Shown here in pieces: positions 32,314 through 39,083 of a stretch of 64,000 nt of DNA (its first letter is position 1; the number at the start of each line of letters is the position of its first letter). A program made the translations under genes and the position numbers. Source of the DNA: a virus; the IMG/VR virus record IMGVR_UViG_3300028840_002150, positions 1 to 64,000 of that record. One strand, 5' to 3'. Under the pieces are notes generated by a model. That model saw nothing but the letters and a program-made list of their open reading frames with translations. It was not told the DNA's origin and did not search any database.

Positions 32314-32345
32314 TTGACGCGCCGTCCTGATTGTGGCACAATATC
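32314..32345 (+). promoter_or_regulatory. Promoter overlapping a partial repeat element
   Basis: TTGACG, 17 bases, CACAAT, with the -10 inside a palindrome CCTGAT...ATATCAGG whose right part (AATATC at 32340) is the core of the repeated element. There is no GAATAAC. It precedes ATG 32366. Confidence 0.5.
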
Positions 32346-32365
32346 AGGACGTGGAGGGCGGCATA

Positions 32366-32650
32366 ATGTGGGCGTACATTGCGGCGGACGTACAAAACGC
32401 GGCGGATTCATTCCGGGTGCTTGCCCGGTCGATCCGCTACATCAACGGGACGCAGCACCGGTTCGTAGGCCGGTGGATCTGCAAATCGTTGGCTCGGGAC
32501 TGGTGCCGAGTGCTCCTCTGGGCGGAGTCGGTGGCACGCACTACAGACCGCGCCTTGCGGTCCTGGGCCGTTAACTTGGAGCACGAGATCGGGCGCGGCC
32601 GGTCGTCATCCGTGAAAGGCGGTGTGGAACGGCCTGAGACGCATTGTTAG
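32366..32650 (+). CDS. Hypothetical protein
   Basis: 94 aa. ATG 32366 follows GGAGGGCGGCATA; a GTG at 32333 lies inside the promoter and is unlikely. Helical and basic with many Trp/Arg (FVGRWICKSLARDWCRVLLW). No family is recognised. A terminator follows. Confidence 0.55.
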   Translation: MWAYIAADVQNAADSFRVLARSIRYINGTQHRFVGRWICKSLARDWCRVLLWAESVARTTDRALRSWAVNLEHEIGRGRSSSVKGGVERPETHC

Positions 32651-32664
32651 GGATAGGGCACTTG

Positions 32665-32706
32665 GCCGGGTCGCGGAATTCCAGCCGCGGCCCGGCTTCC
32701 TTTTTC
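32665..32706 (+). terminator. Intrinsic terminator
   Basis: GCCGGGTCGCGG pairs with CCGCGGCCCGGC (one G-U pair) around eight bases, followed by TTCCTTTTTC. Confidence 0.75.
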
Positions 32707-32722
32707 TGCGGGAACCGCGGAC

Positions 32723-33010
32723 ATGAAAAACCGGACATTGACTGTCCGCCGCATGAGTAGCGGCGACTGGAAAATCGTTGGCATCGGCACCGCTCGCCAT
32801 AACGATTTGGTATTGCGCGTCGGAGACGTGTTGACAACCGGGGCGCTGGATCGGATGGACCGTTCCGGGGCGTGGGAAATTATCCGGCAACCGTTGCGTC
32901 AGGACTGGGTGCCGGAATCCAGCCCGACAAAACCGGACACCATCCCGGACCCATCGGTGACCGTGGCGGGGACACCGCTCACGGAGCCGACGGCTTGGAT
33001 GACATGGTGA
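32723..33010 (+). CDS. Hypothetical protein
   Basis: 95 aa. Beta-rich start (TLTVRRMSSGDWKIVGIGTA), Pro/Thr-rich end. It directly follows a terminator and the only upstream signal is GCGGGAACCGCGGAC, so its promoter is unclear. No family is recognised. Confidence 0.45.
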   Translation: MKNRTLTVRRMSSGDWKIVGIGTARHNDLVLRVGDVLTTGALDRMDRSGAWEIIRQPLRQDWVPESSPTKPDTIPDPSVTVAGTPLTEPTAWMTW

Positions 33011-33094
33011 CGCCCGAGAATCACGCGGCCGGCAGTGAGCGAGCCACTGCCGCAACCGCTTCCACTGGCTCGCGTGCATTCGTGGTTATCCGGC
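33011..33094 (+). repeat. 85-bp leader repeat, copy 1 of 3
   Basis: Close relative of 33980-34064: GCCCGAGAATCA..., GGCAGTG-N7-CACTGCC hairpin, GGTGGTTATCC-like end just before a start codon. GCGAGCC and GGCTCGC can form a competing stem. Confidence 0.65.
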
Positions 33095-33337
33095 ATGGTC
33101 ACAATCCAAGACATCCCACGATGGTACGTTGACAGAGGAATCGGCCACGCCGTAGCAGGTTGCGGCGATGGGCTCGTGTATACGCTTTGCGAATCGTTGA
33201 TTTGGGCGTCCACTGACGAAACGCAGAAGGACGTGCCGCCGAGGATCTGCCGCAAGTGCCGGCGGAGAATGAAGACAGCCATGCTGACAGAACAGCGTGC
33301 GGATTCCGTGGCCGTGTCCGTTCCGTCTGCCGGATAA
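33095..33337 (+). CDS. Hypothetical Cys-containing protein
   Basis: 80 aa from ATG 33095 at the end of leader repeat copy 1; a GTG at 33035 in the repeat would add 20 residues. CRKCRRRMK near the centre with earlier Cys could bind zinc. No family is recognised. Confidence 0.5.
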   Translation: MVTIQDIPRWYVDRGIGHAVAGCGDGLVYTLCESLIWASTDETQKDVPPRICRKCRRRMKTAMLTEQRADSVAVSVPSAG

Positions 33338-33373
33338 CGTCCGCGATAACCGCGGCGAAGGAGAAGAGTCGAA

Positions 33374-33670
33374 ATGAGCGAAGCGAACGAAGAGGACAAA
33401 TTCGACTGCGGTTCATCGCCGTTGTTATCTGGCGATCAGCCATGCGGGCGCAATCCCGACTACGATGGATCGCCAGAAGCAGAGATCGCGAGACTGCAAT
33501 CGAGCCGCGATCGTGCGAGACGGGAGCGAGACACATTGCGCAAGGCATTGGAGACGATCGCAGGAAGCCGCATTCCTCCAGCGGACTCGCAAGCCGAATA
33601 CGTGCATCAGCGGGCGACGTACCGTTTGCGATCCGTGGCCCGTGAAGCGTTGGGGATTGATGACGATTGA
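33374..33670 (+). CDS. Hypothetical coiled-coil-like protein
   Basis: 98 aa, ATG behind GAAGGAGAAGAGTCGAA. Acidic start (SEANEEDKFDCGSSPLLSGD), then a charged helix (EAEIARLQSSRDRARRERDT). No family is recognised. Confidence 0.5.
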   Translation: MSEANEEDKFDCGSSPLLSGDQPCGRNPDYDGSPEAEIARLQSSRDRARRERDTLRKALETIAGSRIPPADSQAEYVHQRATYRLRSVAREALGIDDD

Positions 33671-33673
33671 GCC

Positions 33674-33763
33674 GGATGCCCGAGAATCACCCGGCGGCGA
33701 CAAGTAATGAACCAATTGAAACCGCGCCCAATCGCCGCTCGGGTGCAGCCGTGGTTACATCTT
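33674..33763 (+). repeat. 85-bp leader repeat, copy 2 of 3 (divergent)
   Basis: Shares GCCCGAGAATCACCCGGC at the start and CTCGGGTGCA...GTGGTTA near the end with the other copies; the middle has diverged. Confidence 0.5.
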
Positions 33764-33979
33764 ATGACAGCAATCACACGTAATACGCGAGACTGTTTTG
33801 AACTTACCGAACACGCCGGTTCGCAACTACCATCGCGGGTAGAGTTTTCCATCGAGGACGACGACGGAACGACGCGGCTGTTCTGCGACGGGGTGGAAGT
33901 GACGGCGATACAGTGCCGCCGACTGACAGAATGGCTCGGCAACGCGCATAAACGATTGACGGGATTCCGAGGCATTTAA
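33764..33979 (+). CDS. Hypothetical protein
   Basis: 71 aa from ATG 33764, placed by analogy with the other leader-repeat genes; an ATG at 33707 within the repeat would add 19 residues. DGTTRLFCDGVEVTAIQCRR suggests a small mixed fold. No family is recognised. Confidence 0.5.
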   Translation: MTAITRNTRDCFELTEHAGSQLPSRVEFSIEDDDGTTRLFCDGVEVTAIQCRRLTEWLGNAHKRLTGFRGI

Positions 33980-34064
33980 CGGCCGAGAATCAATCGGCCG
34001 GCAGTGAGCGAGCCACTGCCGCAACCGCTTCCATCGGCTCGGGTGCATTCGAGGTTATCCGATT
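33980..34064 (+). repeat. 85-bp leader repeat, copy 3 of 3
   Basis: Nearly the same as copy 1. GGCCGA-N7-TCGGCC and GGCAGTG-N7-CACTGCC hairpins; ends at the ATG of 34065. Confidence 0.65.
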
Positions 34065-34370
34065 ATGAGCTACAGCGCGATCAAACTGCGGCGCAAGGCC
34101 ATTGTGGCGGTGGATGCGATGTTGGAGTTGCGGCAAATGATGTGCGACGTGCTGCCGCCGGGGACCGTGGTACAACTGGAGCGTGCCGTGGACGGCAAAT
34201 GGCATCGATTCCAGGGGACGGTCGCTAATTCGCAATACGTCATCGAACAGATACCAGAATCGGGCGTTATTGTCGAAGTGGAGCTGGCCGAATTGCCAAA
34301 GATTCCGCCGGAGTTTCGCATTCGTGACGGATTGGTTGCTGCGCCGTGGACTTGGCTTCGTGACGGATAA
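34065..34370 (+). CDS. Hypothetical protein
   Basis: 101 aa. Helical start (AIKLRRKAIVAVDAMLELRQ), then PGTVVQLERAVDGKWHRFQG, a beta segment. The leader frame from GTG 34004 is out of frame with this gene, unlike copies 1 and 2. No family is recognised. Confidence 0.5.
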   Translation: MSYSAIKLRRKAIVAVDAMLELRQMMCDVLPPGTVVQLERAVDGKWHRFQGTVANSQYVIEQIPESGVIVEVELAELPKIPPEFRIRDGLVAAPWTWLRDG

Positions 34371-34383
34371 CCGGAGGTAAAAT

Positions 34384-34581
34384 ATGACCGATCGGACCGT
34401 AATGACAGATACGGATTGAGAAATCGTCATCAGCATCGAAAAAGGCGCAGGAGTGGCTGTGTTGTACGATCCATCGGGAGATGCTGTCTGTGGCGGCGAG
34501 TACGATGGAGAAAGTCTCGCCGAGACCATCGAAAACGCGGTGGCCCATGCCCGTGCCGCGGATGCTGGTATCTATGGATAA
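34384..34581 (+). pseudogene. Small gene interrupted by an in-frame TGA
   Basis: From ATG 34384 the frame gives 11 codons, a TGA at 34417-34419, then 53 more well-composed codons (IVISIEKGAGVAVLYDPSGD, then YDGESLAETIENAVAHARAA) to TAA 34579. An ORF caller misses it. GGAGGTAAAAT precedes the ATG. It is either a recent nonsense mutation, a sequencing error, readthrough, or a protein starting after the TGA. Confidence 0.5.
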
Positions 34582-34864
34582 CGAACGAGCGAGGCGGCAA
34601 AACATGGCCAACCTAGAGGAATGGTCTAAACAATACATCGAGGAAACCGGCGACAATCCGCCGCGGAAGCCGAAGCGGCTGTATGTGCGAAAGCCTAACG
34701 AATACACCTCGGCGGGGCAAAGGTGGGTAGAAGCCAGCGAGCTGTGGGATATTCGGTTTTTGTCGTGGATGCTGGGATGGCTGCAGGGGGGGCATGGCTT
34801 GCGGCGAGCCGCCGAAACAGGTAGAGATCCCACCGAAACCCCACCGCCCGCGCACCGGAGCTAA
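34574..34864 (+). CDS. Hypothetical protein
   Basis: 96 aa. The start ATG 34574 overlaps the end of the interrupted gene; ATG 34604 is an alternative. Highly charged N-terminal half (EEWSKQYIEETGDNPPRKPK), then Trp/Leu-rich (ELWDIRFLSWMLGWLQ). Promoter copy 3 lies within its 3' end. No family is recognised. Confidence 0.5.
   Translation: MDNERARRQNMANLEEWSKQYIEETGDNPPRKPKRLYVRKPNEYTSAGQRWVEASELWDIRFLSWMLGWLQGGHGLRRAAETGRDPTETPPPAHRS
34799..34831 (+). promoter_or_regulatory. TAGAGATCCC-type promoter, copy 3 of 4
   Basis: TTGCGG, 17-base spacer, TAGAGAT at 34822 then CCC; ATG 34868 is 39 bases past the -10. It drives a probable virion gene. Confidence 0.7.
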
Positions 34865-34867
34865 AGC

Positions 34868-35635
34868 ATGACGGTTACCCCCTATCGGCTCATTTTTAAC
34901 GGCGAAGTTCCCCGAAAGCTCACCCACCGGAACGTAGTGGGCCGGAACCGGGACATCGACGACCAGACCCCGAGCGGCTATTACTACATCGGCGGGGATG
35001 AAGACGTATGGGCCGGCGGCGGATCGTACACGGGTTGGTTGACCGCTGCGGCATCGGTCGAGGCAATCAGCAGCAGCACCAACGACAACGTAGCCGGCAC
35101 CGGGGCGCGGACGCTGACGGTGACCGGGTTGGATGCGAACTGGGCCATCCAATCGGAGACGGTGAACCTGAACGGCGTCAACGCGGTGGCTCTGGCAAAC
35201 ACCTATATCCGGGTGCTCGAGGCCAAAGTTGCAACCGTGGGCGGGCGGGGGATCACAGACGGAAATATCACGGTCCGGGTGGCAAGCGGCGGGGCAACGT
35301 TGGCCTACATCGTGGCGGGCGAAAACAACAGTTTGCAGGCGGTCTACAGCGTACCGGCGGATTATGAGGGGTCGGTGGTCAACTTTCACGCGCGGCTTCT
35401 CCACGCGACGGATGTGAAGGCCAACGTGATACTGTACGAGCGGCCCTACGGCGCGGCCAAGCTGGTCAAGCATGTACTAGCCCTGGAGTCCGGCGGCGAG
35501 CGGGCCGCAGAACAGACGTTCGGAGTGCCGATCAGCGTAGCGGCCAAGACGGATTTGTGGGTCTCGGCGGAAGTGGCGGGGGACAACGCGGATATTGAGG
35601 CCGGGTTTGACCTGCTGATGTATCCGCTGACGTAG
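34868..35635 (+). CDS. Probable virion decoration/structural protein
   Basis: 255 aa, ATG behind CGGAGCTAAAGC. YTGWLTAAASVEAISSSTND, GTGARTLTVTGLDANWAIQS, ETVNLNG, TYIRVLEAKVATVG and ITVRVASGGATLAYIVAGEN form the beta-rich pattern of a class of phage and giant-virus structural proteins annotated as fibre or decoration proteins. No enzyme motif. Expressed from a TAGAGATCCC promoter, consistent with late expression, though it lies among early-type small genes. Confidence 0.6.
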   Translation: MTVTPYRLIFNGEVPRKLTHRNVVGRNRDIDDQTPSGYYYIGGDEDVWAGGGSYTGWLTAAASVEAISSSTNDNVAGTGARTLTVTGLDANWAIQSETVNLNGVNAVALANTYIRVLEAKVATVGGRGITDGNITVRVASGGATLAYIVAGENNSLQAVYSVPADYEGSVVNFHARLLHATDVKANVILYERPYGAAKLVKHVLALESGGERAAEQTFGVPISVAAKTDLWVSAEVAGDNADIEAGFDLLMYPLT

Positions 35636-35675
35636 CCGAAATTGCGACAATATCGGCGGCGACCGGGCGAATAAC
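35636..35675 (+). promoter_or_regulatory. Repeated promoter-like element, copy 7 of 21
   Basis: CCGAAATT, GCGAC, AATATCGG (35649), GAATAAC at 35669. Unusual in having a 109-base leader to ATG 35785. Confidence 0.75.
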
Positions 35676-35719
35676 CCGGTATGAAGTGGACAACCTTTTC
35701 GATGCGCTGAGGCTATCGA

Positions 35720-35756
35720 CCGGGCAAGCACACGGGGACCATCCCCGCTTGCCCGG
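35720..35756 (+). other. Strong leader hairpin
   Basis: CCGGGCAAGC pairs with GCTTGCCCGG, enclosing GGGG-ACCAT-CCCC. There is no T-tract. It lies in the long leader after copy 7 and could be an attenuator-like or processing structure. Confidence 0.55.
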
Positions 35757-35784
35757 CTGATGGCCGCTTATCTGGGGGCGACGC

Positions 35785-36171
35785 ATGAGCATCGAGGCTA
35801 ATATCGCGGTCCGCAAATCCGCCGAGGAGCTAATTGAGTTGGGGGAATCCCTCGTCAGGGAAGGCCGATTAAACCTCCGCCGATTTTGGACCGTGGTGGA
35901 AGTGATGGCCGCGGAACGGGCGGGCCACTCAGAAGAAACAACAGCCCCAACGGTGCCGGTCAAGCCGCCGCCGATGGCCCGCGAAGAGGCGCGGCGGTTC
36001 GACCAGCAAACCCTGGACTTCGGTCAGTACCGAGGACGCAAAATAAAGGACGTTCCGCTGGAGTACCTGTATTGGCTGCATGCGGCAAATAGCCGGCTCT
36101 ACACCGATCTGGGCCGGTACCTGAACTCCGAGCACGTTCAAGCGGAAATGGTAAAGGACCCGGACGAATGA
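35785..36171 (+). CDS. DUF3820-containing protein
   Basis: 128 aa, ATG behind GGGGGCGACGC. Residues ~70-115 (FDQQTLDFGQYRGRKIKDVP, EYLYWLHAAN) match DUF3820, a module found next to exonuclease domains in phages. The N-terminal 60 residues are helical. Function unknown. Confidence 0.65.
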   Translation: MSIEANIAVRKSAEELIELGESLVREGRLNLRRFWTVVEVMAAERAGHSEETTAPTVPVKPPPMAREEARRFDQQTLDFGQYRGRKIKDVPLEYLYWLHAANSRLYTDLGRYLNSEHVQAEMVKDPDE

Positions 36172-36193
36172 CCGGAAGTTATTTCTGAAAATT

Positions 36194-36233
36194 GTGATAT
36201 GCCGCCAATATCGGCCCGCTCTCGCCGAATAAC
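36194..36233 (+). promoter_or_regulatory. Repeated promoter-like element, copy 8 of 21
   Basis: AATATCGG at 36207, GAATAAC at 36227, ATG 36274 40 bases downstream after a leader beginning GTAGACAACAC. Confidence 0.75.
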
Positions 36234-36273
36234 CCCGTAGACAACACGACACGATCTACGGGGAGAAACGGCT

Positions 36274-36642
36274 ATGCGACTGGTAGGAACAACGACGATG
36301 AGTCCGAGCCGAGCGGCAAAATACACCCGAAAACGGTCTCAAGCGATAGGCCGCGCATGGGCACATTATCACCCGGAACAATGCCGGCCTCCGATCGATC
36401 AATCCAAGCCGCGGCCAAGCGGTCCGACGTGGAAAGAGCAAGACCTCGGCAGGCGCCACCCGGAAGCCGTGGACGCCATCATGGAGACCGAGGCGGGGCT
36501 GTTACGAACCTATGACGGCGACTTTGCCGAGCCGGGGGAAACCCTGGTGGAGTTCGCCAAGCGGATGTTTCCCAAGGGAGGACGGTTGCGGGACTGCGGC
36601 CGAGTGGGTCACTTTCGCCGCTATTGGCTGATATTGCGGTAA
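36274..36642 (+). CDS. Hypothetical protein
   Basis: 122 aa, ATG behind GGGGAGAAACGGCT. Basic, with Pro/Arg/Lys-rich middle (QSKPRPSGPTWKEQDLGRRH) and FAKRMFPKGGRLRDCGRV toward the end. No family is recognised. Confidence 0.5.
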   Translation: MRLVGTTTMSPSRAAKYTRKRSQAIGRAWAHYHPEQCRPPIDQSKPRPSGPTWKEQDLGRRHPEAVDAIMETEAGLLRTYDGDFAEPGETLVEFAKRMFPKGGRLRDCGRVGHFRRYWLILR

Positions 36643-36932
36643 CAAAAGAAATCACCGGTGGCCGGTCCGTGCCGGCCTGCGAACATGACGGACGGCCGGC
36701 GGGATCCGTAGCCAATCGGTGACCGACCGGGCCGGTTCGCGGGAGTCATCGAGCATAGCTCGGGCGAGGCAGACAGCGAACGGACCGATGGCAACGCGGG
36801 CGCGCAAGCCCCGAGTTGCCCCTTGCCCAGCCTCCTGATATTGCAACACCCCCAAGTGATTCGGTATCTTGGAATAAGCGGGAAGCGTGGCATCCCGACG
36901 CCAAGACCGAATAGATACCGATTGGGGGAGAT
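36643..36932. other. Intergenic stretch with inverted repeats
   Basis: No gene that I can support. GGCCGG-TCCGTG-CCGGCC near 36660 may end the previous transcript. TCGGTATC (36861) and GATACCGA (36914) form an 8-bp inverted repeat flanking the likely promoter of the 36933 gene, a possible autoregulatory operator. Confidence 0.4.
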
Positions 36933-37304
36933 GTGAGCAGAAAGCCTAGCCCGACGCGGCGGACCATCGTCCGCATCGTGTACTTGGACCCAGACGACCG
37001 GATTTTGCTGGAGAAATTACCGGAAGCGGTTTGGGTCGAAACCATGACCGATGCCTTCGCCCACTGTATTCGGCTGGTCCAGCGGTGGCTGGAAAAGTCG
37101 CCGAATGCCTACCGCCGATTCACGCGGGCGGCACAGCCGGGAGTCTGGACGGAGGGGGTTGCCCAGAATATCCGCCTCAATTCACGGGAATTGCAGGCAC
37201 TCGAGGAAATCCAGGAGCTAACCGAATTGGACCGTATGACGGATGTGGTGCGGTTGATAATCCGCATGGGCGCGGAACATTATGGGGTGGCGGTTGAGGA
37301 ATGA
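36933..37304 (+). CDS. Tandem ribbon-helix-helix-like regulator
   Basis: 123 aa, GTG start behind TTGGGGGAGAT. Two similar halves: IVRIVYLDPDDRILLEKLPE with MTDAFAHCIRLVQRWLEK, and VAQNIRLNSRELQALEEIQE with MTDVVRLIIRMGAEHYGV. Each reads as strand-helix-helix, the RHH fold, giving a single-chain pseudo-dimer as in TraY-type proteins. It would bind DNA. An inverted repeat lies upstream of its own gene. It is a candidate regulator of the palindromic elements. Fold by pattern only. Confidence 0.6.
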   Translation: MSRKPSPTRRTIVRIVYLDPDDRILLEKLPEAVWVETMTDAFAHCIRLVQRWLEKSPNAYRRFTRAAQPGVWTEGVAQNIRLNSRELQALEEIQELTELDRMTDVVRLIIRMGAEHYGVAVEE

Positions 37305-37582
37305 GCATAATGTTTGAGCTGGAAATGACGCCGGACGGGTGGAAGGCGCTGCGCGAATACATGGAAGCCGCCGGCATAATTTCGCCGGTTTCAGATGGTG
37401 AGGAATTGCGGCCCGGAGTTGTCTACAGGTGCGGTCCAGGCGCGGAGCTGTACTCCAAACAGTACAACGCGCTGGAATCGGAAACGATTTTTCTGCGCCA
37501 CGGCGAAGAGACCGTCTGGACGGCGGATGACCTGGAAGCCATCGCGGCGGACATGCGGGCAAGGCAGCGGGGCAACCGGTAG
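37301..37582 (+). CDS. Hypothetical protein
   Basis: 93 aa, ATGA overlap with the RHH-like gene. FELEMTPDGWKALREYMEAA, then beta (LRPGVVYRCGPGAELYSKQY) and a C-terminal helix. No family is recognised. Confidence 0.5.
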   Translation: MSIMFELEMTPDGWKALREYMEAAGIISPVSDGEELRPGVVYRCGPGAELYSKQYNALESETIFLRHGEETVWTADDLEAIAADMRARQRGNR

Positions 37583-37598
37583 GGGAGGATAATCGGCC

Positions 37599-37871
37599 AT
37601 GTTACGCGGACCACTTACGCCGGATCAGCGGCTAATCGTCCGGGCCATGCAGGACCCGGATAACCACGTCGTCACGTTCGATTACGCGGATAGGAACGGG
37701 GTGGCCACGCGGAGGGTTGTCTCGCCGATCCGTTGGTTGGATGGGGAGCGGTTCCTCGGGCTTTGTTTGAGCCGGGAACATCCCCGGCAGTTTCACCTGG
37801 ACCGGTGCCGGGATGTCGTGCTGGCCCCGGCGGCTCAATTCCTGATGCCGGTGCCGATGGAACCGGTGTGA
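37599..37871 (+). CDS. Stand-alone WYL-like domain protein
   Basis: 90 aa, ATG behind AGGGGAGGATAATCGGCC. NHVVTFDYADRNGVATRRVV, SPIRWLDGERFLGLCLSREH and RQFHLDRCRDVV follow the WYL barrel (SH3-like) that senses nucleic-acid ligands in bacterial regulators. No HTH is attached; it could pair with the RHH-like protein two genes upstream. Confidence 0.6.
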   Translation: MLRGPLTPDQRLIVRAMQDPDNHVVTFDYADRNGVATRRVVSPIRWLDGERFLGLCLSREHPRQFHLDRCRDVVLAPAAQFLMPVPMEPV

Positions 37872-37907
37872 TTTTTCGCCGATATCAGGCTGGACGGCCC
37901 GAATAAC
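37868..37907 (+). promoter_or_regulatory. Repeated promoter-like element, copy 9 of 21
   Basis: GATATC (one change from AATATC) at 37881, GAATAAC at 37901. No ordinary gene follows before two terminators. Confidence 0.65.
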
Positions 37908-37942
37908 CGAGGGTAGGATACGTGTTTCCTCCAGCGGGTTTC

Positions 37943-37969
37943 GCCCGGAAAACGGGCTGGCTGTTTTTT
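37943..37969 (+). terminator. Terminator-like hairpin T1
   Basis: GCCCG-GAAAA-CGGGC then TGGCTGTTTTTT. A competing CCAGC...GCTGG pair surrounds it. It lies ~36 bases after copy 9. Confidence 0.6.
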
Positions 37970-37993
37970 GCTGAGCAGGCGGGGAGGTGGGTC

Positions 37994-38023
37994 ATGACTG
38001 AGCCGCAGCAATGCGGCAACTAG
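37994..38023 (+). CDS. Nine-residue peptide frame with strong ribosome site
   Basis: GGGGAGGTGGGTC then ATG; the frame reads M-T-E-P-Q-Q-C-G-N-stop. It sits between two terminator hairpins. Possibly a leader peptide or decoy translation site; it may equally be chance. Confidence 0.25.
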   Translation: MTEPQQCGN

Positions 38024-38034
38024 GTAAATTCGGG

Positions 38035-38073
38035 GCCCGGTTGCGGAACGTTGGCAACCGGGCTTTCTTTTTT
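38035..38073 (+). terminator. Intrinsic terminator T2
   Basis: GCCCGGTTGC and GCAACCGGGC pair perfectly around nine bases, followed by TTTCTTTTTT. Confidence 0.85.
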
Positions 38074-38082
38074 GGAAAATTT

Positions 38083-38122
38083 CCGATACGGCGGCAATAT
38101 CGGAAGGTGGGCGGCGAATAAC
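38083..38122 (+). promoter_or_regulatory. Repeated promoter-like element, copy 10 of 21
   Basis: CCGATACG, GCGGC, AATATCGG (38096), GAATAAC at 38116; ATG 38165 is 42 bases downstream. Confidence 0.75.
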
Positions 38123-38164
38123 CTATTGATGACACAACCGACCACTAACCACGGGAGCCGAATC

Positions 38165-38374
38165 ATGACCACCTATCGCGTTTACGGCGGCGGAACCTAT
38201 ATCCGCCAGTTCACCAACCGCCACACGGCTGAGCAGTATTGCGAGGCGGTCGTCCGGGAATCACACCCGAACGTCGGCGAGGTGGAACTTTACCGGCAGA
38301 AGGAGGACGAGTGGACCGGGGCCGCGGAATGCCGCCTGCTTCGCTCGTTCGGCATTCCCGCCGGTTCTTTCTGA
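38165..38374 (+). CDS. Hypothetical protein
   Basis: 69 aa, ATG behind CACGGGAGCCGAATC; an in-frame ATG at 38129 is at the expected transcript start. TYRVYGGGTYIRQFTNRHTA, beta then helix. No family is recognised. Confidence 0.55.
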   Translation: MTTYRVYGGGTYIRQFTNRHTAEQYCEAVVRESHPNVGEVELYRQKEDEWTGAAECRLLRSFGIPAGSF

Positions 38375-38410
38375 TTTTCCGCCAATATCGGCCACGGAGG
38401 GCCGAATAAC
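38371..38410 (+). promoter_or_regulatory. Repeated promoter-like element, copy 11 of 21
   Basis: CTGATTTT, CCGCC, AATATCGG (38384), GAATAAC at 38404; ATG 38451 is 40 bases downstream. Confidence 0.75.
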
Positions 38411-38450
38411 CTATCAGATGACGCACGCACCCCAAACCAAGGAGCCGACC

Positions 38451-38711
38451 ATGACACGCCTCGAGTTAGCCCAGCGAATCAACCGCCTCGGAGTATCCGT
38501 CCGCGACTTCCAGGTCCATTTGGGCGACGATTACCGCCTGCAGGTGGTCGTCCATTGTTTGGATTCTGCCGGGCGGTTTGACGAGGAAGCCACCCGAGAA
38601 ACCATGCTGCGAATCCGGGCGGATTTGGGCCGCAGTTGGACCAGGGAACGCCTGGAGCACGGGGCCTACCTGATTTGCGCCCCAGCGCGGAAGTCAGAGG
38701 AGGCCGCTTGA
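38451..38711 (+). CDS. Hypothetical protein
   Basis: 86 aa, ATG behind CAAGGAGCCGACC; in-frame upstream ATG at 38418. Helix, strand, helix order (LELAQRINRLGVSVRDFQVH). No family is recognised. Confidence 0.55.
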   Translation: MTRLELAQRINRLGVSVRDFQVHLGDDYRLQVVVHCLDSAGRFDEEATRETMLRIRADLGRSWTRERLEHGAYLICAPARKSEEAA

Positions 38712-38726
38712 ATTCGGCAGAAAATT

Positions 38727-38766
38727 CCGATATCGGGCCAATATCACCGGCCCGCTGGCGAATAAC
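38727..38766 (+). promoter_or_regulatory. Repeated promoter-like element, copy 12 of 21
   Basis: CCGATATC, GGGCC, AATATCAC (38740), GAATAAC at 38760; ATG 38804 is 37 bases downstream. Confidence 0.75.
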
Positions 38767-38803
38767 CTAGTAGATGACAACTACCCAACCATCGGAGAAA
38801 GCC

Positions 38804-38998
38804 ATGTCCATTCGCCTGATTATCACCGACACCAATTCCGACCAAATTCACGACGCGGTTTACCCCACGGTCGACGCGGCCATTGAAGCCGCTCGGCGAG
38901 CGGTCGGGACCGCCCGCCGCCCCAACTACAACTCACTGCGCCGCAACTTCGTCGCCCGCAGCAAGGGCGTCGAATTCTGGATGGGTTACGAGGGGTAG
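38804..38998 (+). CDS. Hypothetical protein
   Basis: 64 aa, ATG behind CGGAGAAAGCC; in-frame upstream ATG at 38774. SIRLIITDTNSDQIHDAVYP, then a helix. No family is recognised. Confidence 0.55.
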   Translation: MSIRLIITDTNSDQIHDAVYPTVDAAIEAARRAVGTARRPNYNSLRRNFVARSKGVEFWMGYEG

Positions 38999-39009
38999 CC
39001 CGCTCGCCG

Positions 39010-39049
39010 GTGGTATTTTGGCAATATCACCGGCCTGCTGGCGAATAAC
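39010..39049 (+). promoter_or_regulatory. Repeated promoter-like element, copy 13 of 21
   Basis: GTGGTATT, TTGGC, AATATCAC (39023), GAATAAC at 39043. The spacer differs from copy 12 by one base, suggesting recent duplication. Confidence 0.75.
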
Positions 39050-39083
39050 TGGTAGACGACACACAACCACGGGAGCACGTATC

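Noticed and set aside
36652-36855. Minus-strand frame of 67 codons in the gap before the RHH-like gene
   Set aside because: It starts with TTG without a suitably placed ribosome site, and the region is better explained by the inverted repeats; weak evidence either way.
37301-37871. Toxin-antitoxin pair next to the RHH-like gene
   Set aside because: RHH proteins often are antitoxins, but this one is a two-repeat single chain and neither neighbour resembles a known toxin.
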